A DNA stretch of 64,000 bases from Effusibacillus pohliae DSM 22757 (GTDB lineage: Bacteria > Bacillota > Bacilli > Tumebacillales > Effusibacillaceae). Shown here one piece after another: positions 1 through 7,020 of this stretch. Both the position numbers and the translations under genes were made by a program. Under the pieces are notes generated by a model, which searched no databases, had not been told where the DNA came from, and saw nothing but the letters and a program-made list of their open reading frames with translations. Location: contig NZ_AQXL01000132.1 in assembly GCF_000376225.1 (NCBI RefSeq), forward strand, positions 1-64,000, in the 5' to 3' direction. How positions within the stretch are numbered: the stretch's first letter is position 1; each line of letters opens with the position of its first letter.

Positions 1-795
1 CGTCTTGCCATCCGCTACAGCGGTGATGGTTGCGGAACCAGGAGCGGTACCTACGAAGTTCCCGTTTTGGTCGATTACACCGTTACCGGATACCGACCAA
101 ACCACACTCTTCGCACCCGGAACGGAGAACTGCTGCGCTTGACCCACTGCCAGGTTAGCCGTTCCCGGAGTGATTTGGTAGTTTGCTGTTTGGATCGCAG
201 TCAACAGGTTCTTTGCAAGAGCCGCAGCCGCTTCACGGGTAGCGTTGCCTTGCGGGTCGAACTTCCCGTCAGCTCCTTTTACAAGGCCCAGTTTAGCTGC
301 CGCTGCAACATATTGCTTCGCCCAGTCGGAAACTTGAGAAGCATCCGAGAAGTTGAGCGGAGCGTTCAGGTCAACACTCACCTTTTGATATTGAGCAGCC
401 TTCACCAAAATAGCAGCCGCTTGTTCACGGGTCACGATCCCCGTCGGATTGAACTTGCCGCCACCCACGCCAGCGATAATACCGGCTTTGTAAGCAGCTT
501 CCACATACGGAACCGACCAACCGGATACGTCGGTGAAAGACGAGGTGGTTGCGTTCGCTTGCAGGCCGAGTGCCTTCACAACGATCGTGGCGAACTGCTC
601 ACGGGTCAGGGTGCCTTGCGGGTTGAATTGGCCGTTGCCCACACCCGAGAGAATACCCTTGTCAGCAAGTTCAAGGATCGCTTGCTTTGCGTAGGAGCTG
701 TCGATGTCGTTGAAACTGGTAGCAGCAAATGCGGACGGAGCTACAGTTCCAAGAACGAGTGCTGCCGCAAGAGCGCCAGAGATTCTCTTTTTCAT
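1..795 (-). CDS. S-layer homology (SLH) domain surface protein, 5' part only
   Basis: The reading frame is open from an ATG at 793-795 through the left edge, giving the first 265 residues. A GAGGAGGAG ribosome binding site precedes the start. The N-terminus (MKKRISGALAAALVLG, then an AFA-A site near residue 25) is a Sec signal peptide. Three SLH repeats follow, at about 26-77, 84-134 and 146-197, each with the F-x-D and TREQ/TREA signatures. An Ig-like (Big_2 type) domain then starts near 205 and runs off the window. SLH triplets normally bind pyruvylated secondary cell wall polymer, so the mature protein should sit on the outer cell surface. The strong ribosome binding site and long leader fit a highly expressed S-layer protein, but the missing C-terminus leaves the type of SLH protein open. 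Confidence 0.9.
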   Translation of the reverse strand, partial: MKKRISGALAAALVLGTVAPSAFAATSFNDIDSSYAKQAILELADKGILSGVGNGQFNPQGTLTREQFATIVVKALGLQANATTSSFTDVSGWSVPYVEAAYKAGIIAGVGGGKFNPTGIVTREQAAAILVKAAQYQKVSVDLNAPLNFSDASQVSDWAKQYVAAAAKLGLVKGADGKFDPQGNATREAAAALAKNLLTAIQTANYQITPGTANLAVGQAQQFSVPGAKSVVWSVSGNGVIDQNGNFVGTAPGSATITAVADGKT

Positions 796-1332
796 CCTTT
801 CGTTTCTCCTCCTCTGATGTTTCGTAAGACTACTGATAGGAAAGTGTGTTGCCGATCCATCCCAAATCTCTTGCATGATTCCTACTCGGGTCTTCATTTG
901 CACACCGTTCTATGTACGCCGGGAGCCCTTTTTAAATTTTCTTCCCTCAGATATTACATGCAGGAAAAATCTCGGGTGCTCCTTCGTGTGCCTGCCCTCG
1001 CAGGTCAGCATCACTCCCCTCAGTGTACTCTTCTGCTTGAAAAGCCATTTTTGAAAATGGCTTGTTGTGAACATCCTCTACTACTTATTACGACACCATT
1101 CGAGAAATTCCTCTTTCCGTTTGCTATGTAATGGCATCCGAGGCGAGCGGTTACCAATTTCTCGAATCTATGTCATAAATGGTAGAAGATTCATCCTACT
1201 GATTGGAATTATACCCGCCAGTTCCGATCCCGTAAAGTGGTTCCGGCCCGTTTCCAACTATTACAAACTCCTGCACCCTAAAATCCTTATGCATCAGGAT
1301 TTCATTCTATACCATTTTCCATAGTTTAGCAA
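796..1332 (-). promoter_or_regulatory. Long leader and promoter region of the SLH protein gene
   Basis: There is no convincing gene in 796-1433. On the minus strand, two possible -10 boxes are seen: TATAAT at 1208-1213, and an extended TGGTATAGA with its hexamer at 1306-1311 and a weak TTGCTA at 1327-1332 (15 bp spacer). Either one implies an untranslated leader of roughly 400-500 nt. The leader holds a 12 bp perfect inverted repeat (1098-1109 with 1156-1167) and a 10 bp hairpin at 1042-1063. Long stable leaders are common for S-layer genes. The promoter choice is inference. Confidence 0.5.
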
Positions 1333-1433
1333 GTCCTTTTTGATTGAAAAATAGAAAAACGCCCTCGTCCTGGCAGGCCAATCGGCAAACGGCCTTTCCA
1401 TAAGACTAAGACGTTTCAAGTTTCAAAAAGGTT

Positions 1434-2567
1434 TCACCCGTTTAAAATTTTTCTGTAGAGGCCGGTGGTTTCCCGCACCAGTCGCGGCAACGAGTTTTGC
1501 TCCAGCACTTTTTGCTGGGCTGCCCGCGCCATCTGTTCCATCTGTTCCGGCGCCGACAGCGCCCGCTTCAGCGCTTGGTACAAAGCCTCCGCATTTTTCG
1601 GCGGAACCAGCAAACCGTCGTGGCCGTCCTCAATCACTTCCAATAAACCGCCGACAGCCGAAGCGATCACCGGCACGCCCGCCAACATCGCCTCCAGCGC
1701 GGCCAGCCCGAATCCTTCATAGACGGAAGGCAGCACAAACAGGTCGAATTGCGGCAGCAGTTCGGGCACATCCTGCCGCACGCCAAGAAAATGGATCACA
1801 TCCTGCAGCCCGTTCCGGCGGACCTGTTCACGCAATTCCTGCTCCATCTCGCCGCCGCCCACCCACACGTAGTGGACATCCGGACGTTCTTCCTTCAGCT
1901 TGCGAACCGCCTGCATCAGGTACGTGTGCCCCTTCACCTTGTGCAGCCGGGCGACGGTTCCCACGAGGATCGCATGTTGCGGCAGGCCCAGTTCTTCCCG
2001 TAAAGCGGAATATTCCGGGCGCCGTGGGAGAACCGGCGGCAGCTGGATCGCATTGTGGATGACAGACGTCCGGTCCCGGGGCAGTCCTTCTTGCAGCAGC
2101 CAATCCAGCATCGTGCGGGATACCGCGATAAAATGATCGGTGTAGGGCCAGGTCCATTTTTCAAAACATCCGAACAGGATCCGCTTCCAGGCCACCGGAT
2201 AATCGAGCGGCAGCAGGCTGTGGATGGTGGTGATCACTCTCGCCGGCGACCCTTCCGCCTTGTTGGCCAGACGGCCCGAGAGGTTGGCCCGTACGCCGTG
2301 CGTATGGACGATCGCCGGCCGCCACTCGCGGATCAGTTTCCGCACCGGTACGATGCCGGCCAAAGCGGACAATTTGGCGGGCGCCAGCAGGGTTACAGGG
2401 ATCTGCACCTGGCGCAAGCGCTGCGCCAGTTCCCCCTCATAGAAAACGGCGACACGCGGAGCCCACTCGCTTTGATCCAGCGACTTCGCAAGATCGAGCA
2501 CATGCCGCTCCGCCCCGCCGAATTCACCGCCGCCAATGATGTATAGAATTCTCGTCGGTGCTGCCAC
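1434..2567 (-). CDS. GT4-family glycosyltransferase
   Basis: A 377-residue GT-B fold glycosyltransferase of family GT4. It starts at a GTG (2565-2567). The N-terminal Rossmann half begins RILYIIGGGEFGGAERHV, a typical GG-x-E acceptor-side loop. The C-terminal donor-binding half has VARLHKVKGH, then the E-x7-E region in VYEGFGLAALEAMLAGVP (about 283-300), which binds the nucleotide sugar. It would act at the inner face of the membrane, most likely in envelope or exopolysaccharide assembly. The O-antigen-ligase-like gene lies about 0.7 kb away on the opposite strand. The sugar and acceptor cannot be told from the sequence. Confidence 0.88.
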   Translation of the reverse strand: MAAPTRILYIIGGGEFGGAERHVLDLAKSLDQSEWAPRVAVFYEGELAQRLRQVQIPVTLLAPAKLSALAGIVPVRKLIREWRPAIVHTHGVRANLSGRLANKAEGSPARVITTIHSLLPLDYPVAWKRILFGCFEKWTWPYTDHFIAVSRTMLDWLLQEGLPRDRTSVIHNAIQLPPVLPRRPEYSALREELGLPQHAILVGTVARLHKVKGHTYLMQAVRKLKEERPDVHYVWVGGGEMEQELREQVRRNGLQDVIHFLGVRQDVPELLPQFDLFVLPSVYEGFGLAALEAMLAGVPVIASAVGGLLEVIEDGHDGLLVPPKNAEALYQALKRALSAPEQMEQMARAAQQKVLEQNSLPRLVRETTGLYRKILNG

Positions 2568-2702
2568 TGCCTATCACCACACATTCCCTGTCACGAATGT
2601 TCCGACCGATGAGTTTCCATATAAGATGATAATATCAGATCGGCATGTTGCAGGCTAGTAGTTCGCCGTCCCGCCTGCTGAATCTTAACATTTTGCAAGC
2701 AC

Positions 2703-2727
2703 AAAAAAACACAGGCTTCGGCCTGTG
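2703..2727 (-). terminator. Intrinsic terminator of the coiled-coil gene
   Basis: On the minus strand, CACAGGC-CGAA-GCCTGTG forms a perfect 7 bp stem with a tetraloop, followed by seven T residues. It lies 29 nt beyond the stop that the coiled-coil gene would have if its frameshift were repaired (2756-2758), which supports that longer reading. Confidence 0.85.
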
Positions 2728-2826
2728 CCAAGTATCAAAACAGACGGCCGGTCATTCACCCGGCCTGCGGAGCGGAGGGAGCCGTTACCTTCGACAACGC
2801 CAGCGCACTGTTGTGGAGGGCGGTGT

Positions 2827-3048
2827 TTACATCAAAACGCAATTGGCCCATATCTTCATGGATTCTGGCTGTGCTGGATAGCGCATGATCCAGGCCTCAA
2901 AGCGTTTGTCCATCTCATCGAAGCGTTTGTCGATTGCGTCAAAGCGTCTGTCAATCGCTTCAAAACGTTTGTCAATGGCTTCAAAACGCTTGTCCATCTG
3001 GTCGAAACGTTCCAGCACCTGGGCCATGAAGAATTTTAACTCCTCCAT
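2827..3048 (-). CDS. Small heptad-repeat coiled-coil protein, probably frameshifted near its end
   Basis: The open frame gives 73 residues from the ATG at 3046-3048, which has GGAGG ten bases upstream. A second in-frame ATG at 3055-3057 directly abuts that ribosome binding site and is less likely. After MEELKFFMAQVLERF come five near-exact heptads of the type D-K-R-F-E-A-I, a canonical parallel coiled coil. The last 20 residues of the open frame lose all heptad character. Shifting by one base near 2893-2896 continues the heptad as KRFEALD and gives about 45 further helical residues (HALSSTARIHEDMGQLRFD and onward), ending at 2756 just before the terminator. This may be a real frameshift or a one-base assembly error. 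No function is known; similar short coiled-coil proteins are common in sporeformers. Confidence 0.6.
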   Translation of the reverse strand: MEELKFFMAQVLERFDQMDKRFEAIDKRFEAIDRRFDAIDKRFDEMDKRFEAWIMRYPAQPESMKIWANCVLM

Positions 3049-3223
3049 CCGATTCATCCCTCCGAGCCTATTGTCCCATACATCGAAACCAGCAGCAAGA
3101 CAAACTGTCTGTCGTTCTTTTTGCGTTCACAGCCATATTGTATGCAAAAATTTCAATTGAGTCCAGGCCCTTTTCCGCAAACCTGTCACATTTCGCCAAT
3201 CTCGTTCGCGTCCCATCTTATGA

Positions 3224-3229
3224 TATAAT
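3224..3229 (+). promoter_or_regulatory. Extended -10 promoter for the plus-strand envelope operon
   Basis: TATAAT at 3224-3229 is preceded by TG with one base between (TGATATAAT), an extended -10. The -35 region is poor. It lies about 35 bases upstream of the GTG start at 3265. Confidence 0.55.
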
Positions 3230-3264
3230 CGGACAGGGAATGAATCGGGAAGGAGAAAGATTCC

Positions 3265-4488
3265 GTGAAAATGGAAAGATTCAAATTGTGGAGTCTCACC
3301 GCGCTTTGTTTTTTTCCGGCCGTCGATTTCCTGCTGCGGAAAATTCCGGTCGCAGGCTCCGTCGTCGGCCCCTTGTGGGATAAGCTGATTTTGACGGGAC
3401 TCGCCGCGCTGGCGGCAGGCCGCTTCCTGGCCGGCGAACGCCTGGAACCGCTGCCGCATTACCGGATGTTGAAAGCGTTTTGGCTGCTTGGAATCGCCTA
3501 CCTGGCGGTCGGACTCGCCAGCTTCTCCATCGATTTCGAAGGATTCCGCGCGATTTACTGGTATTCGCTCTTCGCGTTTGTGCTTCCCTTCTGCGTGGAC
3601 CGGGCATTGGCGGAAAAACTGGTCCGTTACGCCTTGTTTGCCGCTCTGCTGATCGGTCTGCACGGCGTTTATCAATATGTCACGAAAGCTCCGATGCCGC
3701 CCGGCTGGGTTGACGCAAGCGAAACGGTGCGCACGCGGGTGTATTCCGTCTTTGGCAGCCCGAACATTATGGGCAGCTATATGGCCCTGATGTTCCCGAT
3801 CGCCGCCGGTATGACGCTGAGCACCCGTTCGACCAGGGAGCGGGTGCTGTTCGCTTTGATTGCACTCGTCACCCTGGCATCGCTTTTGTTCACGTACACG
3901 CGCGGCGCCTGGCTGGCGTTGTTTGCCGCCCTGGCTGTGACCGCCGCTTTGTTTGACCGCCGGCTGTTGCTTCTGATCCTGATTGCCGCGGTCGCCGCGA
4001 TGTTTGTACCGCAGGTTCATACTCGGGTGTTCCAGCTGTTCGACAAAGTGTACTGGCTGAAAGCTGCCCGCGACGGCCGGATCGCCCGCTGGCTGACCGC
4101 GTATGACGTGATTCGCGGGAACCCGTTTTTCGGGGCGGGGATGGGGCATTTCGGCGGCGCCGTGGCCGCCCGCCGGTTGGGCATCAATTATGTGGACAAC
4201 TATTACGCAAAGACGGCGGCTGAAATGGGACTGGTCGGTTTGTCCGCGATGCTCGCCTTATTCGTCACGGTGGTGCGGGATTTGTACAGCCGCATTTTTA
4301 AGCCGCTGCGGGCCCGGCAGGAGTGGCCGCTGCTGCTTGGCATGTTTACCGGAATTCTGGCCGTGCTGCTGCAAAACGGGGTCGAAAACGTATTCGAGGT
4401 CCCGGCGATGAACTTCCTGTTCTGGTTCTTCGTCAGCCTCACGGTGATCCTCACCCGATCCGGCGAGAAGGAGGGACACACTGCATGA
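3265..4488 (+). CDS. O-antigen ligase / polymerase-like membrane protein (Wzy_C family)
   Basis: A 407-residue polytopic membrane protein with about ten hydrophobic segments. It starts at GTG 3265, after AGGAG at 3251. The central part has the features of the O-antigen ligase superfamily: VFGSPNIMGSYMALMFPIAAG (about 164-184), then LLFTYTRGAWLALFAALAV (about 209-227), and a large extracytoplasmic loop with GNPFFGAGMGHFGG (about 285-298). In Gram-positives such proteins polymerise or ligate surface polysaccharide or glycosylate surface proteins outside the membrane. Its stop overlaps the start of the next gene (ATGA), so the two are translationally coupled. Substrate unknown; the nearby GT4 gene and SLH proteins suggest envelope glycan work. 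Confidence 0.82.
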   Translation: MKMERFKLWSLTALCFFPAVDFLLRKIPVAGSVVGPLWDKLILTGLAALAAGRFLAGERLEPLPHYRMLKAFWLLGIAYLAVGLASFSIDFEGFRAIYWYSLFAFVLPFCVDRALAEKLVRYALFAALLIGLHGVYQYVTKAPMPPGWVDASETVRTRVYSVFGSPNIMGSYMALMFPIAAGMTLSTRSTRERVLFALIALVTLASLLFTYTRGAWLALFAALAVTAALFDRRLLLLILIAAVAAMFVPQVHTRVFQLFDKVYWLKAARDGRIARWLTAYDVIRGNPFFGAGMGHFGGAVAARRLGINYVDNYYAKTAAEMGLVGLSAMLALFVTVVRDLYSRIFKPLRARQEWPLLLGMFTGILAVLLQNGVENVFEVPAMNFLFWFFVSLTVILTRSGEKEGHTA

Positions 4489-6014
4489 AAAAAATCGCGC
4501 TGCTCGCCCTGTACTCGATCTTTCTGGTGGCCCTCTACCAGTTGGCGGTGATTCCGCTGCTGCTCGATTTTTCCTTTATCGGACTCCTGGTTTTGGGCGC
4601 AGGGGCGCTGCTCGGTTTCTTTGCCATCCCGCGGCCCTGGCGCCGATGGTTCGCCCTGTTGTCGCTCTTGATCCTGCTCGTCAGCTACGGCGTGATGAAC
4701 ATTTATTCTGATTCCCTCGCCTGGCGATTCCTGGAGTTTCCGCTGCTGTTTGCCATCCTCGGCTGGATCGCCTCCTCCTACGGGCGGATTCGCTGGCGCT
4801 ACACGCTGACGGTGGTGACGGCGCTCGCTGTTTTTCTGGCGATCGTGCCGTTTTGGGACATGCCCTTTTACGCGAAGTTTCGGCTGCCGTTCAAAAGCGA
4901 GGTCCTGGACCGCAGGCCGCTTTTTTCGGTCTATCCGGTGGTCGGACAGGGAAGGAACATCTACACGCTGGGCGACTATCGCAAGCTGACCGATGCAGAC
5001 ATCAAGGCGGCCGATCCAACGGGTAAAAAGAACCCGCTCGACGCCGCCGAAAAATTGAAATCCCAGCTGGAACATACCGATGTGCTGCGGTTTTCAGCAG
5101 ATGATGGATACAAAAAACACACGGCCAGCAAAGAGGAGGTCGCTGCACTGCCATTCACATCGTTCGGTTTGGCCGGCTTCCCGTACTACGCATCCAGCTG
5201 GACGGTGGAAAATGGCGCGGTAAAGCAGCACTTTACCCCGGTGGACGATCCGAAAACGGTGCTGACCAGTTTCTTCGATCCGCTATCGGTCACGGTCGCC
5301 ATGCAGGATCGCGCCGCCCGCTCGGTACAGGAATCGCGGCAAAATTGGTCGGCCGCTTTCGGCAAAGAAGCGTCCCCGCAGTATCCGGGAGCTGCGCTGG
5401 TCGGCAAGGGAAAATTTTTGCCGGGCAGCGGCAGCCAACTGCTGCTGATGGGCAATAACGAACTGCGGCTGGTCGACGAATCTTCGCCTAACGGCCCGCC
5501 GATCGCCGTCTACAAAGGCACGTTCGACCGCGCGATGGCGAAAAACTTTGCGATCGGAGACATTGACGGGGACGGGATTGACGAACTGATGGTCAACACC
5601 GTCCCTGCGATGATCCTCAAGCTGAATGCAAACCGGACCTGGGACAAAATCTGGGAAAGCGGCAAGGAATCGTTCCGCTTCGAGTTCGTACTCCCGCAGC
5701 CCGGCGGAAAGCCGCTGATTGTCGCGCAGGATCCGAGCCTGATCCGCGACGTGCCGACCCGCTACTTAACGGGATACACTTGGGATAACGGGCGGTTGGA
5801 GCGCCAATGGCGCGTATATAAGACGAACCTGCTGTTCCCGTTCCCGCTGTCCTCCGACACCTGGGTCGCAGGGTACTATTCGGAGCCGCATTTGTTCGTA
5901 TTCAAGCCGATTCCGGTTCCTGTCGTACCGACGCTCGCCGGAATCTACGCGGCTATGGTGCTCGGGGGATATGGGTATCAGCTTGTTCAAAGGAGGAAGC
6001 GCCGTTATGCGTAG
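4485..6014 (+). CDS. Membrane protein with FG-GAP/VCBS-like calcium-binding repeat
   Basis: A 509-residue protein. The ATG at 4485 follows GAAGGAGGG and overlaps the previous stop, so the 54 extra upstream codons of the open frame are discarded. The first about 130 residues contain four to five membrane helices. A long extracytoplasmic region follows, with FAIGDIDGDGIDELMVN at about 359-375, the D-x-D-x-D-G loop typical of FG-GAP/VCBS blades. One more helix near the C-terminus (VPTLAGIYAAMVLGGYGYQL) is followed by a short basic tail, which places the repeat domain outside the cell. It shares an operon with the ligase-like gene and the lipoprotein gene. I do not recognise a specific family; a role in polysaccharide assembly or surface display is inference only. 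Confidence 0.75.
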   Translation: MKKIALLALYSIFLVALYQLAVIPLLLDFSFIGLLVLGAGALLGFFAIPRPWRRWFALLSLLILLVSYGVMNIYSDSLAWRFLEFPLLFAILGWIASSYGRIRWRYTLTVVTALAVFLAIVPFWDMPFYAKFRLPFKSEVLDRRPLFSVYPVVGQGRNIYTLGDYRKLTDADIKAADPTGKKNPLDAAEKLKSQLEHTDVLRFSADDGYKKHTASKEEVAALPFTSFGLAGFPYYASSWTVENGAVKQHFTPVDDPKTVLTSFFDPLSVTVAMQDRAARSVQESRQNWSAAFGKEASPQYPGAALVGKGKFLPGSGSQLLLMGNNELRLVDESSPNGPPIAVYKGTFDRAMAKNFAIGDIDGDGIDELMVNTVPAMILKLNANRTWDKIWESGKESFRFEFVLPQPGGKPLIVAQDPSLIRDVPTRYLTGYTWDNGRLERQWRVYKTNLLFPFPLSSDTWVAGYYSEPHLFVFKPIPVPVVPTLAGIYAAMVLGGYGYQLVQRRKRRYA

Positions 6015-6780
6015 CTTCATGTCACACCTGCGATTTGGACAGCGGCTCTTGCAAGCGGTTGTTCTGGCGCTCCCTCTGGCCGCGGCCTTGGGCGGCTGCA
6101 GCCCGCAGCTGTCCGCCCCCAACTCGAACGAGATTCCGCTCGAACAGAAAGAAAAGAAACCGGCTCCGGACGGTTGGGCAAAAATCGTCGAATCGGTCGA
6201 GAAGAGCCGGCAGATCAGCAAATTCGGCATCAGCGGAACGCTGGAGACGCGCGAACAGAACAGATTCCACCGATCGAGCGTGTACGGACATGTGATTTTG
6301 CCTGACCAGGCGGAGATGTCCCAATCGGTGGACGGCCGGTCGTATTACATCTTCCAGGACAAAACGTCCGCTTATTATCGTGAGGAAGGAGTCTGGCGGC
6401 CGATCAGCCGGCTGCAGCTGCCCGATCCGTGGGATTCGCTGCAGAAGCTGGCAAAGATCCAGCCGCCGCGCGTGGATCGGCTGGAGGACATGACGTTTCT
6501 GAAATTGAACGATACGGAAGTCTACCAGTTTGAGGCGGATGCGATCGACGTGGCCGGGCTGCCTGTCTCGCAGGGCAAAAAAATGCCGAGCCGTTATACG
6601 ATCTATATCGACAAGGACACCCGCTTCATCCGGCAAATCCAAATCCTGTCCACAAGCGAGGTGGATGACATCGGCACGGTGGTGACCACCGCGACGATCA
6701 AGTTTTTTGACCAAAACAACAAGGATGTGCAAATCTCGATGCCCGCATCCCTGAAGGAACAGCTGAAAAAACGGGAGTGA
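6007..6780 (+). CDS. Putative lipoprotein resembling outer-membrane-lipoprotein-sorting proteins
   Basis: 257 residues from the ATG at 6007, preceded by AGGAGGAAG; the start lies inside the previous gene with an 8-base overlap. The N-terminus has basic residues, a hydrophobic core and a lipobox LAAALGGC, predicting signal peptidase II cleavage and lipid anchoring on the outer face of the membrane. The rest has the beta-rich pattern of LolA/LppX-like domains (SGTLETREQNRF, MSQSVDGRSYYIFQD, YTIYIDKDTRFIRQI), which bind hydrophobic ligands in a half-barrel. Third gene of the plus-strand operon, followed by a strong terminator. The family call rests on fold-like pattern only. Confidence 0.7.
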   Translation: MRSFMSHLRFGQRLLQAVVLALPLAAALGGCSPQLSAPNSNEIPLEQKEKKPAPDGWAKIVESVEKSRQISKFGISGTLETREQNRFHRSSVYGHVILPDQAEMSQSVDGRSYYIFQDKTSAYYREEGVWRPISRLQLPDPWDSLQKLAKIQPPRVDRLEDMTFLKLNDTEVYQFEADAIDVAGLPVSQGKKMPSRYTIYIDKDTRFIRQIQILSTSEVDDIGTVVTTATIKFFDQNNKDVQISMPASLKEQLKKRE

Positions 6781-6800
6781 GCGATCGGGTTGCACGTTCG

Positions 6801-6840
6801 AGACCGTTGGCCCTTGTGCAGGGCTGACGGTCTTTTTTTT
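6801..6840 (+). terminator. Intrinsic terminator of the 3265-6780 operon
   Basis: GACCGTTGGCCCT and AGGGCTGACGGTC form a long stem around TGTGC, followed by eight T residues. It lies 20 bases after the lipoprotein stop. Confidence 0.9.
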
Positions 6841-6854
6841 GATCACGGATGATC

Positions 6855-6929
6855 AACTCGGCGTTGCCTGCACGAACGCAGGCGCTATGAGCCGAGTTTC
6901 CTTTGCTGACCCTAGCAAACTCGTGCTAG
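6855..6929 (+). promoter_or_regulatory. Structured leader element ahead of the SLH-glycosidase gene
   Basis: AACTCGGC (6855-6862) pairs perfectly with GCCGAGTT (6891-6898) and encloses a second perfect hairpin, GCCTGC (6866-6871) with GCAGGC (6878-6883). Immediately downstream, TTTGCT-GACCCT-AGCAAA (6902-6919) and CTAGCA-AACTCG-TGCTAG (6912-6929) are two perfect hairpins that overlap, so only one can form. The element ends about 90 bases before the GTG at 7021. I do not recognise it as a known riboswitch class. Confidence 0.55.
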
Positions 6930-7020
6930 ATCTCGAATTTTTATAGGAGATGCAGCAGAGGATTTTGCCGTTCTATGTCGAATTGCTAGGATAAGGAAAC
7001 TGTGGGAGGGTATTGCAATC

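Noticed and set aside
2890-3010. Short direct DNA repeats, at first sight like a small repeat array or CRISPR
   Set aside because: The 21-base periodicity is the DNA of the KRFEAID heptads of a coiled-coil gene; there are no spacers.
3127-4149. Open frame of 340 codons on the minus strand opposite the ligase-like gene
   Set aside because: Gln/Arg/His-rich shadow of a clear membrane protein gene on the plus strand.
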